Assembly: GCA_011037195.1 (NCBI GenBank)
Contig: JAAEAF010000265.1
Coordinates: 18,299-82,298 of the forward strand
Origin: Triatoma infestans
Lineage: Eukaryota > Arthropoda > Insecta > Hemiptera > Reduviidae
Reading direction: 5' to 3'
DNA: 64,000 nucleotides
How positions within the stretch are numbered: the first letter of the stretch is position 1; every line of letters begins with the position of its first letter. The translations under genes and the position numbers were made by a program. The notes under the pieces are model-generated. The model saw only the letters and a list, made by a program, of their open reading frames with translations, had not been told where the DNA came from and ran no database searches. Positions 9,565 to 20,404 of this stretch are shown piece after piece.

Positions 9565-11291
9565 TACTGCCAGCACATTTCTTATAGATCATAACTGCAT
9601 GAGTAGTAAGCGAGTCTTGTCTTCTTAGTTTCTAAGGTGCAAGTTGTGCAGCGTTTTCTCTTTCCTGCTGATGGAGAACTAGGATATTCCTTAGTCTCGA
9701 CAGTCGGTCAGAACTTACTAAGATTCTGGTGGAGGGACACAGGCATTCTCCTTGTAAGTTTGCTTCTCCTTGATAGTTGTTCTGACACCAATTCCCTTAA
9801 CAGCTTTTTCAGGTACAGCCTACTTGCTACGTATTTCACTTTTGTTTCTTAAGTAAATGACTTGAGAATTTATTCCACAGATATTCAACATTGCAAAAAA
9901 TACCACTAGTGGCCATCTTCGACCATTTCTTGCAGCGTTATACGTTGCACACATTTAGTCAACCACGCCCACACCAGATTTAGTTTCATTGTAGAAGGTT
10001 ATCATTTCCGAATTCCATTTATCCCCTGTGGTCCATTAATTATATCATCGAAGTGTTGGCTTGATATAGCAAGGACATTTTTTCCTTCACGTGGGGTGTA
10101 AGAAGCAATAGCTGATTCTTCTTTGAAACCAAACAAGCTGGAGTGTGCAGGCCCTCCTTTTGTGGAGACAAATTCGATAGAAATTTGGCGCTTATTTTTT
10201 TTCATGGTTCCAAAAGAAGCGCTTTCAACAAGTCATTTACTAACTCACAATCTGTAAACCAGTTGACGGCTGTGATGTTCCTCCCACTCTTATGGTTGGT
10301 GTGCTCAATCTTTTCACGGTATCTGATGGTTTATTACTGGTGCAGAATCAACTTCAAAATCTTAGCATCAACGAGAGCGTATTTTTTTATTCCATACTTA
10401 TTTGGCTTGGATGGAACATATTGAATCAAGGAGCATCTCCCTCTGAACCCTACCAGCATTTCATCGATTGTCACATTTTCTCCCAGTGCATAGCATGCTG
10501 TGCAGTTTTCAACAAAGGAAGTGAAAATCCCCTTATAGCTGCCAGACGGTCTACTTGCTTTCATTCTTCACGAATAGTCTTGTCATCGAACATAAGATAG
10601 CGAAGAAGAAATCTGAATCTTTCCAAATTCATTACAAGCCGGGACAATTCCACACCATCTCCTTCAAAGCCCCATAGTTCTTCCAAACTTTGTCGGTTAC
10701 TGCACAGTACGCCTGTTAAGTACATAGACCTCCTGGATAAGTACAGGAGATCTCCTTGTAAGTGCCTTAGCATCTTCATCGTTCATTACCTTAGCATCTT
10801 TATCCCTGCTGAAATTTTGTCTGATAGAATTAACGAATTGATTAGTATATTTGACAATTGAATCTAATATACCATCTGTCATCACAACATTCCAAGGGAG
10901 TTTTACTTTTTGGCCGGGCCCTTTACACCAGGAAGATGGGTGAGTAAATTCTGAGATTTCTATTGCAGGGCCTGTGCTTCCTCCATTTTGTTGCACCATC
11001 TCTTCCTGTGTAATGTGGATGGATGTTTTCTTCTATTTCTTCATCTGTACCTATATCATCCTGAGTCGTATCAGAGCCTTCACTACGGTCTTCTACAACG
11101 GCCTCACAATCAGTATCACTTTCATCTCTGAAGTCGTTATCATTATTGTCATTTTTATCGTACAAAATATTTAGCACTTCTTGTAAGGCATTTGGATCAT
11201 CCAGATTGTACTTTCTTTCTTTCGCCGTCATTCTCCTAACAGAGTTTAAAAACTTCAGTAACTGAAAAATAAAAAATAATTTGTTACACAA
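9565..11291 (-). mobile_element. piggyBac-family transposase remnant
   Basis: Minus-strand frames, broken by several frameshifts, cover the protein in order. An acidic N-terminal region (11290-10990) is rich in Asp/Glu. The DDE core includes the second-domain block NVTIDEMLVGFRGRCSLIQY then VPSKPNKYGIKKYALVDAK (about 10480-10350). A later block at about 9950-9850 (NAARNGRRWPLVVFFAMLNI) is also present. A C-terminal cysteine-rich tail starts RCTTC at about 9650. The length and order fit a nearly full transposase, but it is a pseudogene. The candidate TTAA end is at 9109. Confidence 0.85.
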
Positions 11292-11629
11292 ACGGGTGCA
11301 TTGATCTCACAGATACTAAAGCCGAATAACTTCAAACACATGAATGACACAAGTTGACATTCAACTAGCCGTTAAAACTAAGGGTTTTAATAAGGTACTA
11401 GGAATTTGATATCAGAAGGAACCCATTATATCAAATAAAAAATAAATTGTTTACATACAAGACCACCAGTTGCAGCAAGTTACCGGCAATACAAATTATA
11501 AAATGAAAGGTAGCTCTTATGGTAGTCCGAACTAATACAATTCCTATTTTTACTTTCTATTATTTCTTTATCGTATCACTCCAAACGAAGTCAAAAACAC
11601 CATACAATATTAGCAAACAAACCTACAGT

Positions 11630-12560
11630 CACTTCTGACTGAACATTATACCTTCCCATCAGTTTGGATTTCGAAAATCTTAATCAACAACTCAACAATA
11701 TGTAACAAATAATGACTGGATTTGAATGAAAACAATACTCTGTCTTGTTTCACTTGACGTAGCTTTGGCATTCGACACTATAAGGCATAACGGTCTTCAG
11801 TTCAAACTAGACCAATAAACCCCCTCTATATTTACAAGGAATACTAACCTCATTTCTCCAGGACAGAACATTTCAGGTAAGAGTAAATTCGACCCTCAGC
11901 ATTCGACGAAATATCATGGCCGGTGTTCCTTAGCCCTCCCTATCCATTTTGTATTTTACACACCTAACATCCCACTATTCAATACTTCTGTTCTTGCTAT
12001 TTACACAGACGACAACCTCCTTCTTTCAAGGCATCCCAAACTTTCGGAAACTATGAACAATTTACAAAAATCATTAGACAAAATAACAGACTGGTTTCAC
12101 AACTGATATAACTGATAAACATATAAATAACGCAAACAAAAATTTTACCCTCCCCAGATGCATCCAGCCAAAACTCTAAAAATAAACAACAGTGACGTAA
12201 AAACGGAAGAAAGTGAACGTAATCTTGAAATATCTTGGTTTACAACTCGACATGACGCCTTGGAGTTCATACATAACACAAAAATAAAGGCACGCCTACC
12301 AAACTCTTAAGACAACTCTATGCACTAATCAATAACAGCCGGACGCCATTAAAACCGCAATGCTCCAGGCTTCTTTACATATATCAATACTTAGGTCTTT
12401 ACTGACATACGCCTGCCTCATATTGATGGGAGCTAGAAAAACTGCATTGAAAAAAATTGCAACTACTCCAGAATAAAGTACTGCGTATGGCCTTGGGAGT
12501 ACCGTGATTTACAAAGCAAAAACTACCTCAGCTCGTACATCTAGATTTATCAACCAATAA
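11630..12560 (+). mobile_element. degenerate Jockey-like LINE, reverse transcriptase fragment
   Basis: Plus-strand frames, heavily interrupted, recover RT blocks in order: HQFGFRK (about 11657), a LALAFDT-like box (about 11765), LQDRTFQVRVNS (about 11860), AGVP (about 11920) and a decayed FTDD catalytic box (about 12005). The thumb region is at about 12440-12560. The order and spacing match the Jockey clade, as in the better-preserved element at 44665-48271. Both ends are missing. Confidence 0.72.
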
Positions 12561-12572
12561 ATATTTGGTTGA

Positions 12573-12672
12573 TACCACCAACCGAAACCGGTCGATGACC
12601 ACAAAATGAAGCAGGCTACCACGGAAAATGTCTCTGATGCTTTCCAGCTCTGCGGAACCAACCATCACAACT
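12573..12672 (+). mobile_element. 100-bp Penelope-like/hammerhead family fragment with target duplication
   Basis: Contains CGAAACCGGTCGATGACCAC and the tail GCAGGCTACCACGGAAAATG that is also seen at 38222-38308. The 5' half of the hammerhead core is missing, so the copy is 5'-truncated. Near-identical AATAAATATTTG(G)TTGA sequences flank it at 12556-12572 and 12673-12688, a target duplication of 16-17 bp with a one-base length change. It landed inside the Jockey fragment. Confidence 0.7.
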
Positions 12673-12689
12673 AATAAATATTTGTTGAA

Positions 12690-13025
12690 CTGTGTTATCA
12701 TTTTTTGAGAAAAATAAAGTGTAAGGGCAAATAAAGATATTTTTCTTCCTTCTATTTTTTTTTTTACATTTTTTTATGTTTGTAAAATAACGTTAAGACC
12801 GTGTAGGTAAAAAAAGCTTGTAGATCTCGATAGGCAGTGCTATCTAGCGGTAATTTTTGTATACACAAATATACATATTGTTAACTTCCCAGTAAGCATT
12901 TCGACACCCTGTGGCGATTCGTGTAAACATTAATCCTAATGCCGGGTAAGTGTTGGCATCTAGGGGTACTGTGTGTAAACAATTCCCGGTAAGGTTGCTA
13001 CCTTGCGGCCAACTTTATACTAATA
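12690..13025. other. AT-rich spacer, nothing recognised
   Basis: Contains two CCGGTAAG-like stretches (about 12943 and 12988) but no coding or structural feature that I can name. Confidence 0.4.
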
Positions 13026-13290
13026 TTACTTAGTTATTTATTATATAATATCTTTAGAGAACTTGAAACAAATATACTAGAATAAAGATAGTTCAATTCT
13101 CTATTTAAGAACAGGGAAGTATTTCCATGAAAAGTAAATCATGAACAGAAAAATTGGAGAAAATCTTATCATTCACTAAACCATGATATGAGTACATTCC
13201 ACTTTTACTCAAGCTCAAATTAAACAATGTAACTTTTTTATGTGCATTACATTTGCATTAATTATTTAGAGAGGAGAGAAGAGAAAGAAA
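13026..13290 (+). repeat. left arm of ~250-bp long inverted repeat
   Basis: Matches 13833-14078 in reverse complement with scattered mismatches. The shared core GTATTTCCATGAAAAGTAAA continues through ATCATGAACAGAAAAATTGG. The spacer is about 540 bp. Confidence 0.8.
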
Positions 13291-13715
13291 AAAAAAAGAT
13301 TCATGGCAAAGATTATATGTAATTTCTTAATGTCTAGGAACAATCCTCACAGGTATGCCTCAAATTATAATGTTTACAAATTGTAAACTTTTATTAAGAT
13401 AATTTTCACTTATCAATAATGGATTTTTTTTTTTAAGTATTGAAGAAATCAATAGATCATTAAAGATAATTCAGCATTTATCACGGAAGAAAATAAAAAA
13501 CAAAAAGGCATTAAATATGGAATTGAAAAGGAAATTCAAGAAATATGAAAATTTATATTAAATATCTTACCCAAAAATGTTTATCTTTATTTTAATGCTT
13601 AATTTCCATATTTATTCATTATAAATTCGTAAGCCATCAATTTTCAAATCTTCCAGAAGGCAGATACCGTTAATAAATCAGAGATATTTTCCGTGACAGC
13701 CTGCTTCTTTTTGTG

Positions 13716-13755
13716 GTCGTCGACCGGTTTCGGGCGTTCGCCCATCATCAGGATG
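13716..13755 (-). ncRNA. hammerhead-ribozyme-like core
   Basis: On the minus strand: CATC, CTGATGA, one T, stem II GGGCG-AA-CGCCC, GAAACCGGTC, GACG. This has the invariant CUGANGA and GAA, a 3-bp stem III (ACC/GGT) and a cleavage-site C. Stem I (CATC with GACG) has one mismatch, whereas the 29481 copy pairs fully. Confidence 0.5.
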
Positions 13756-13832
13756 CTTTTTGTAAACAGTGTGATAACATAGATTTGCACAGAGCAAATT
13801 TAGTTGATTCACTCAACTAAATTTAAGCAGTT

Positions 13833-14078
13833 CTTTCTTTCTTTCTCTACTCAAATGCAGTGCACATAAAAAATTTACAATGTTCAATTTGAAATTGAGT
13901 AAAAGTAGAATGTCCATGGTTAAGTGAATGATAAGATTTTCTCCAATTTTTCTGTTCATGATTTACTTTTCATGGAAATACTTCCCTATTCTTAAATAGA
14001 GAATTGAACTATCTTTAGTCTGGTATTTTTGTTTTAATTTCTCTTAAGATATTATATAAGTAAATAACTCAATTTAAA
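13833..14078 (-). repeat. right arm of ~250-bp long inverted repeat
   Basis: Reverse complement of 13026-13290. See the left arm for the shared core. Confidence 0.8.
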
Positions 14079-14142
14079 AACTTATGCTGTCACGGGAAAT
14101 ATCTCTGATGCTTTCCAGCTCTGAGGCACCAAACATAACAAC

Positions 14143-14535
14143 CATTACTAAACATTGAAAAAATCTCACATTTAGGCTCTGCAGGATGAAGTTATTAAGT
14201 TATACCTCTAAGGTATCTTTTATGCTAATTAATCATTCAATTTACTACACTGAAATGAATGAGAAGTAAATTGAAAACTCTTCCCTACATTATATATTCC
14301 TTCTTTAAATCATTCTTTGTAAAATGTCAAAGTAAAACAGTGGCTGAAAATAGATTTAGATTAACGTTTCCATATCCTTGGAAGTAGTTAAAAAGAACTC
14401 CAGAAAGATATTTTGCAATAGAAAATTGAAATAGGAAAGTATGTTTTTATTATGACTGCATGATCCTGGCTTTCATTTTATGATTGAAGATTTTGGATTA
14501 GACTAGAGAAAGGTGACTAAAGTTTCTTTTTTTCT
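14143..14535 (+). repeat. dispersed ~390-bp repeat, copy 1
   Basis: Aligns collinearly with 35600-35955. Shared stretches include GCAGGATGAAGTTATTAAGT, GAAAATAGATTTAGATTAA and TCCATATCCTTGGA. Divergence and indels are moderate. It is non-coding, and what it derives from is unknown. Confidence 0.75.
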
Positions 14536-15320
14536 TCTTATTTTTCAGACAAGATAACTGACAAAGAAAATAGAATCCTTATTCATAAAACATATTTTTT
14601 GCTTAATGCAGCTAGATATAAAACAGAATCTTCATTTTAAATATATGTATAAATTGTTAAATAGATAGAAATAGTAAGATAGAAATTTGTTTTTTATTTG
14701 TCTATGATTTTGTAAAAACATTAAACAGAAATTTAAAAACAAATAATGAAAAGATTATGATGAATTTTAAAAATCTGCAAGCAATTACAAATATTTTGTG
14801 ATGAATATGTAAGCAATTTAAACTTAAGTTGACGTTACTAAATACTTAAAAGATAAAGTATTTGTTTTTTGGTTTTGTCTGTTTGACATTAACCAGTAAT
14901 TTTAATTTTGAGGGCTGGTAAAAACCAACATATTGATATTATTAACTACCCTTGGTTTCTAATTGCCTGCAACTGCCAATATGTTGGTGAAAAAAACCAG
15001 CCCTATCTTTTCAAATTGACATGTCTCTTGTAGTCTTCCACTAGACTTCTGCACCCTCTTCCCCTTCTTCATTCTCCATCCTTGCAGAGATAAGGGTATT
15101 TTGAGCGATGCGGCTCTTATCCTTAATCTTTAGACATGTCATATCTGAAACAATTTTATAGTTAATCCTTTGAATATTACGTTGTTTTGATGTCTAGTAT
15201 AAGTGAATTGAGCAAAGAACTACAATGTACTGAAAGATAATTCCTAATCCGACTTATATTTTCATTTTATTCCCTTTGATGAACTTGTATATGCAAACAA
15301 GTGCCAATATGCTTTTTGCG
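14536..15320. other. AT-rich intergenic, contains one hairpin
   Basis: No coding sequence is seen. The only structure I find is the inverted repeat at 14911-15004, annotated separately. Confidence 0.4.
14911..15004. repeat. 94-bp perfect-looking hairpin / tiny MITE candidate
   Basis: The left arm AGGGCTGGTAAAAACCAACA(TATTG) pairs with the right arm CAATATGTTGGT...AACCAGCCCT, separated by about 40 bp. The arms of about 25 bp differ only by one or two bases and a small A-run change. Confidence 0.7.
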
Positions 15321-15640
15321 CTACAAGGAAATCGTACATACTTGGAGTTCGGTTACAAACTTTTTTTTTTTACTATACATTGTACAGCTAAAGAGTAAAT
15401 AATTGATGTCGCTATCCTCTCCGTTACCGCAATCGCATTTGGGACTATTTACGATGCGTATTTTATAAAGTTGCGGCTTGGTGAGATTATGGTTAAACCT
15501 CAATCGCATTATCGTGGTATAGAATTGCCTTTCCCCCTCCAACTCTTCAAACCAAGGTCTACAAGGGATTCGAGGCTGTATGTTTGAATAATATTTGCCT
15601 CTATATTCTTTTCTATATTGATCCTGCATAATTCTAAATA
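15321..15640 (-). mobile_element. LINE 3' ORF fragment (post-RNase-H zinc-binding tail)
   Basis: The minus-strand frame reads RQFYTTIMRLRFNHNLTKPQ then LYKI...PKCDCGNGEDSDINYLLFSC. This is the conserved C-terminal CxC...H/N...C region found after reverse transcriptase/RNase H in many insect LINEs. A related, more degraded copy is at 27300-27450. It is isolated and not functional. Confidence 0.7.
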
Positions 15641-15779
15641 CTTACTTTTCAGAGCATTGTTAATATCTCTCAAACTAGAAAAGGATAAAGTAAAAAAACA
15701 ATGAATTATTACTGAAAAAATTAGCCAAAAATTAAAACACAAACGTCCTTTTAGTAGTTTAAGTTCAAACAAGTAGAGT

Positions 15780-16032
15780 TTTATTTAAATCATCACACAT
15801 ACTATTCCCTATCCTCATTTATCAAATTCCTTGCTAGTACTTCCTGTTTTTTTCAACTTTTTCAGCTCCGTTAATAGATAGATAGATAGATAGCTTTATT
15901 TTAAACAAATACACACATAACTGTATTATACAAAACAAAAAAAAAAGTTACATTTGACATCGCCATTGCCGTCTGTCAGAGTACTGGAAAATTCCTAATC
16001 ATAACAAAAAGAAAGAATACTAATAATAATAT
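15780..16032. other. spacer with short GATA repeat
   Basis: A (GATA)n run lies at about 15874-15891; otherwise plain AT-rich sequence. Confidence 0.4.
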
Positions 16033-16416
16033 TATAACGTTTTCCCTCTAAACTAGCTACTGCAACTAGTTTTAAGTGGTATCGTATAGATTAAGTACTC
16101 TAAACTTCAATAAAGAAAACACCAATTTATTGTTATACAAAATACAACACTTAATAATAATTACTTCACAGTTTAAATCACAAAAGTTCACTTTGTTCAC
16201 TTTTTATACACTTTCCACAAACGTATTTTCGTTTGTAACTAGAAAAACTCTCTCAACTCTCTGTGGTCCCACTATTTATACCGGTGGAGAATGGTCTGGA
16301 ACTTCCTCGATCCTTCTACAAAGAGCTAGAATGCGCCGCCAGCGTTTCCTAACGGCCACTAGGAGAACTTGAGGTTCCTACTCTCTCTCCTAGATAGCAC
16401 CACCGGCTGCGTTACA
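16033..16416 (-). mobile_element. LTR of a retrotransposon (same family as 19435-19832)
   Basis: In reverse complement it runs from TGTAACGCAGCC to GAGGGAAAACGTTATA and matches the LTR at 19435-19832 along its whole length with moderate divergence. Shared parts are the CTAGGAGA block, the ATAAATAGT promoter-like box and the AATAAATTG poly(A) region. A purine-rich stretch (GTGAGAGGGTAGCAG in minus orientation, 16417-16431) abuts its 5' edge. That is where the polypurine tract of a 3' LTR belongs, so internal sequence should lie at higher coordinates. Confidence 0.8.
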
Positions 16417-16614
16417 CTGCTACCCTCTCACATCTGTTCGTCCCGAACAGAAACACTCAAATGATGAAGTCCTCCTTGGGCTCCTACAACGTAAGGAAGA
16501 TAATCTCGCCGTGATTCTACGCCTTCTTGAATCTCTGTTCCTGGTGCCACATCTTGACAAAACATTATACTGAGATCTGGAACCAACTTGTGCACCTCCA
16601 GATTTGGCAGCTTT

Positions 16615-17170
16615 TCATTTGCGAGCAGTGCCTTTGGGGGTTACTTTCACTCTATTAACTGCTAACAGAGGTTGAGCTCCAGAACGTCTTTGATGTGAAT
16701 TATACACATTGTGTAATTCTCTTAATGTCTGGAACAGAAGTTGTGTCCAATCTCTTTCCACCTTCGATGGAGTAAGATCTCTCTTTTGTTGATTTCTAAT
16801 TCGTCCCATATCTCTTCTGAATTTGGTTTCTATTACTGGAAATCTTTCAAGCTCGCTGACTACTAAACCTGGTTCTAACCCGACATTTACCATGAATACT
16901 GTTCCAACTAAGTCTAATGCCATTCTCCGTCGGCCAAGTAACATATCAGCGCTAACCCAACCTCTGTAAGCTGACAGGATTATCAGCACATTTGGTTGCG
17001 CAGAGGGAGGTGCCTGGTTGGTATAGTTGCATCTAACTCTATTTCCGTTGGGCCACTAGTGCCACTTTTTCGTCCAGTCTCCATTGGTCCACCTTTCTCT
17101 TCTCGTTCTGGTTCAGAACGATGTGCATTTTCAGATCTTAATGAAAGTCCCAAACGTGTAGGAAGTATTG
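16615..17170 (-). pseudogene. frameshifted ORF next to the LTR, possibly gag remnant
   Basis: On the minus strand a 124-residue frame (16989-16615) ends close to the polypurine tract of the LTR. A second frame upstream (17170-16990) continues it after a frameshift near 16990. The product is Arg/Glu-rich and unlike a host protein. Its place just inside a 3' LTR suggests an internal protein of that retroelement, but I see no zinc knuckle or protease motif, so the assignment is tentative. Confidence 0.35.
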
Positions 17171-18540
17171 TAATCGTGTCAAATTTTCGATATTGAGTTT
17201 TCACCGGAAATATCCGTTTTGAGGTCCCCAAAAAAGTGGTTTTTAGCAAACTGTGTGTGTGTGTGTGTGTTGTGTATGTGTGTTGTGTGTGTGGTCTGGT
17301 GTGGTGTGTGTGTATGTGAACAGCATAGCTCAAAAACGAAGAACCGTAGAAAATTGAAACTTCATATTCCGTTTAGATATTACCATGGCATCTGTCAGTG
17401 GGTCACCTGTCAAAATTCCTCAAGCGGAAATACCACTTCACTTGTTGTTTTTTTTAATTATTTGCGTTTTTCCCAAAAATGGCTCCGAGGATTTTCTTTA
17501 TGATTGCTTAATCACGACAACATACTACAGCTACAACTTTTATTTGTAATGTTTCTCGGGGAAAATTCATTTAAGGGCAGTTATCGGAGAGGAGTTAGGT
17601 TTTCATCATATAAAGTGCTATTTCAGTTTATTAAACAATTCTATTATCTAAATAATATTAATTAGAATTGAATATGATGTTGAAATTCCAAGTTTCAAAA
17701 AATCGGATAACCGGAAGTGCGTTTACATTACCACATTACTAAATAATTTTTTCACTTTTTCGCGATTTTTTCAAAAAAGACTCCGACTCATTTAAGGGCA
17801 CTTATAAGGGAGGGGTGGGGTTATGTTTTCTCTAAAGTGCTATCATAGTTGATTGTACAGTTATATCACTCAAAGAAAATTAATTAGAAATAAATAGATG
17901 GCCAAAATTCCAAGTTTCAAGAAAATTAGTAAGCCGGAAGTGTGCTTTTACTGGACAGTTTTTTTAGTTTTCGATGAATTTCATTAAATCTGTTATTCTT
18001 ACTATAAAATTTGTCAATTATAATTTTGAGAACTGGAGTAAGAGAAAGTTGTGTGAGTGTTTCATACCAGATTTTTACATTTATTTCGCATTTTCTTTAA
18101 CCAAACGAAAGAAACGCCATGATATTTATTATCGTTGGAAAGCTGGTGAAATGTAGATATTTTTTCTGTAACCGGACCGTACAGCTAGCCTTAAAGAAAT
18201 TTATAAGAAAATACTATTGAATAGTTTTTAACAGTCGAAGCGCTGTAGAGTTGAGTTTAAAGTCATTGAAAAACGATATAATTAATTAAATTTAAATAAA
18301 ATTAAATTTAAATGTAAATTTAATGCTCTTTCCAATGTTGTAATTGAATATGATTTATGTGAAAAACTTTTTGAGATATAATCAACTTTATGACAAAAAG
18401 TAGGAAAATTGAAAATTTTACAAAATGAAGAATAACTCTAAAGACGAACGAATCGGACCATGGTTTATTAGTAGCTTTTTGTTCTAAATAAAGCGAAAAA
18501 CCATATTCCGAAGTATTGCCAGAGGTTGCTGTTACACCCT
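17140..18540. repeat. degenerate tandem modules of ~200-220 bp
   Basis: Two successive modules (about 17555-17765 and 17785-17955) share the order ATTCATTTAAGGGCA, GGAGGGG-like, AAAGTGCTAT, TTAATTAGAA, TTCCAAGTTTCAA, CCGGAAGTG. The same words recur inverted or direct at 28.4-29.2 kb, 55.6-55.9 kb, 59.0-60.0 kb and 61.4-62.6 kb. No coding function is visible. Confidence 0.65.
17251..17319 (+). repeat. (TG)n microsatellite
   Basis: Interrupted TG dinucleotide tract with GTGTTG and GGTGTG variants. Confidence 0.9.
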
Positions 18541-18639
18541 GAATATTGTTGTGTGTTCTGTTACTTTAATTTCTGTTTAACAATGTATAAAATGTCGTTG
18601 ATAGGGATGGATGTACATAAGTTAGTGATGTCAAGGGAA

Positions 18640-19340
18640 ACGCATGTTATACAACAAGAAAGACAAACTTAACAGAGTCCTCAAAGACATCCACAACGAA
18701 CTTGCTAATGTTTTCCCTATTACTGTTTTCACACATTACTACAATCAAATACAAGACAAGAATTCCAATTTAATGAACTAGAAATACAAAAACATGACAA
18801 AAAATTGAACCTACTTCAGAAAACACAACATAAACAAGCAAATAATAATATTTTATTCTACTCAAGAACAATCAATCTCACTAATTTTGCATTCACACCA
18901 ACTGAAACAGATCTCCTGGTCAAAGGACTGAAATATAGCTTAAAAAACAACAATCAGACAAAAAACATTGATCACAAGCAGTGACACAGGACTAGCAATA
19001 ACGCCACTTCCTCCTGATAAACAGGAATACGCCAGACACTATCAACTGACATTATCAACAACATTCAAACAAAGTATCAACACACAGCCAAAAGAACAAT
19101 CACGAATTACGCACTGCTAGCAACATACGAAAGAAAGTAAGAAACAACAACCTTGTCATAACTAAAGCAGAAAAAGGCAATAGTACATCAATTTTAACTA
19201 ACACACATTACATCAACAAAACTTTAGAATTCATTAATGCAATGCACACAAACAACTCAAGAAAGATCCAACAGTAACAGCACGAATACGATTGCAGAAA
19301 TAAAAATGTCAAAGACAACATTACTGCACTGACGAAACAT
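18640..19340 (+). mobile_element. Penelope-like element, N-terminal RT region remnant
   Basis: Plus-strand frames with stops give NLTNFAFTPTETDLLVKGLK (about 18875-18935), then a decayed region, then NNLVITKAEKGNSTSILT followed by HYINKTLEFIN (about 19145-19240). The LT..E..LL.KGL and ...KA(D/E)KGN(S/T)... blocks are characteristic of the region before the reverse transcriptase fingers in Penelope-like elements. The catalytic palm and GIY-YIG part are absent. An LTR at 19435 follows after about 100 bp. Confidence 0.65.
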
Positions 19341-19434
19341 TTTAGGAAAAAAATAAGTTTTATTTTTCTAAAACAAAAAGCAAACAAATCTAACGGGAAA
19401 AAAAGAAATATATTAGAAATATATATATATATAT

Positions 19435-19832
19435 TGTAACGCAGCCACTGGTGCCATCTAGGAGAGAAATCAGGTACTCAAGTTCTCCTAGTGGCCGCTA
19501 GGAAGCGCTGGCGGCGCGCTCTAGCCCTTTCTAGAACAATCGATAACCTTCTAGACCCTTCTCCACAGGTATAAATAGTAGGACAGCAGGGAGTTTACAG
19601 AGAGATTCTTGTTACAAACGAAGTGTGCGTTTGTGAAATGTGTATAAAGAGTGAACAAAGTGAACTTTTGTTGGATTAAACTGTGAATTAATTATTATTA
19701 AGTGTTGTATTTGTAATTTATTGTGTAAAACAATAAATTATTGTTTGTCTTATTGAAGTTTAGAGTATTTTATCTAAACGAACCCACTTAGAACTATTTT
19801 GCAGTAGCTAATTCAGAGGGAAAAACGTTACA
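19435..19832 (+). mobile_element. solo LTR, 398 bp
   Basis: Runs from TGTAACGCAGCCACTGG to GGGAAAAACGTTACA (TG...CA ends). It contains a TATAAATAGT promoter-like box at about 19571 and AATAAATTATT poly(A)-like sequence at about 19731. ATAT repeats on both sides are compatible with a 4-bp target duplication, although the AT-repeat context makes this ambiguous. No internal region adjoins it, so it looks like a solo LTR left by recombination. Confidence 0.82.
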
Positions 19833-20235
19833 ATATATATATATAAAAAATTTCTGTTAATTTTCGAAATGATAACGGATTTTTTTTCGAAATGATGACG
19901 CCTTTTGTATCAGTTTTTTCAAAACAAGACCTAGAATTCCCTTTCGCCTACCCACTTCCAAAAATGCCCACAAATCCCTTTCACTTCTTTGCTGATTAAA
20001 ACCCAACTTTCCTTTCTGTAGATGATTTAACACAAGAAACTAGTAACTTTTAATTTTTTTTTTTTTATGTTTCTGCGATGTAATAAATGTGTATGTTTCA
20101 AAGTTCCACTTAAAATTCCTTTGTCCACACCTTCACGACTATCTATATGTAAGTTCAATATTATTTTTATTTAAAAAAAAATTGTGTTATTATTATTCTG
20201 CATTTTACAATTTTATTTATGCATTGTGGTTCCTC
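19833..20235. other. AT-rich spacer
   Basis: No gene or repeat recognised other than A/T homopolymers. Confidence 0.4.
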
Positions 20236-20315
20236 ATTTTTTTTTTCTTTTTTTTTTAATTTAAGGCGCATCAACATCTATGGTCATTGGCTCCCGGAGC
20301 CTTCCCACTGAGATG
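20236..20315 (-). mobile_element. tRNA-derived SINE, 3' end fragment
   Basis: In reverse complement, GGCTCCGGGAGCCAATGACC then ATAGATGTTGATGCGCCTTA match the 3' body of the SINE at 51862-52101. The plus-strand T run is its poly(A) tail. Confidence 0.7.
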
Positions 20316-20404
20316 AATGCATTTCAGTTTTCCTGTTTCTTGTTACTGTATTATTTTATATTTTTTTCTTTTTGTACATATTTCGTAAAAGACTCAACCC
20401 TTGC

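Larger units (their letters stand above)
13679..14142. mobile_element. composite foldback element of the hammerhead/Penelope-like family
   Basis: The left end (CAGAGATATTTTCCGTGACAG) is the reverse complement of the right-hand tail (CTGTCACGGGAAATATCTCTG at about 14087-14107). The same tail ends copies at 12672 and 38308. A hammerhead-like core lies on the minus strand at 13716-13755. Between the ends sits the arm 13833-14078, which pairs with 13026-13290 outside the element, so the history involves more than one insertion or inversion. Confidence 0.6.

Noticed and set aside
10143..10600. Plus-strand frames over the piggyBac region
   Set aside because: Antisense shadows; the minus strand carries recognisable transposase blocks.
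11381..11393. Right-hand piggyBac end at AAGGGTTTTAA
   Set aside because: Not a clean GGG-TTAA end, and the sequence further in does not mirror 9109-9127.
16983..17333. 116-codon minus frame rich in His/Thr
   Set aside because: Its first part is translation of the (TG)n microsatellite. Only the part after about 17170 may belong to an LTR-element remnant.
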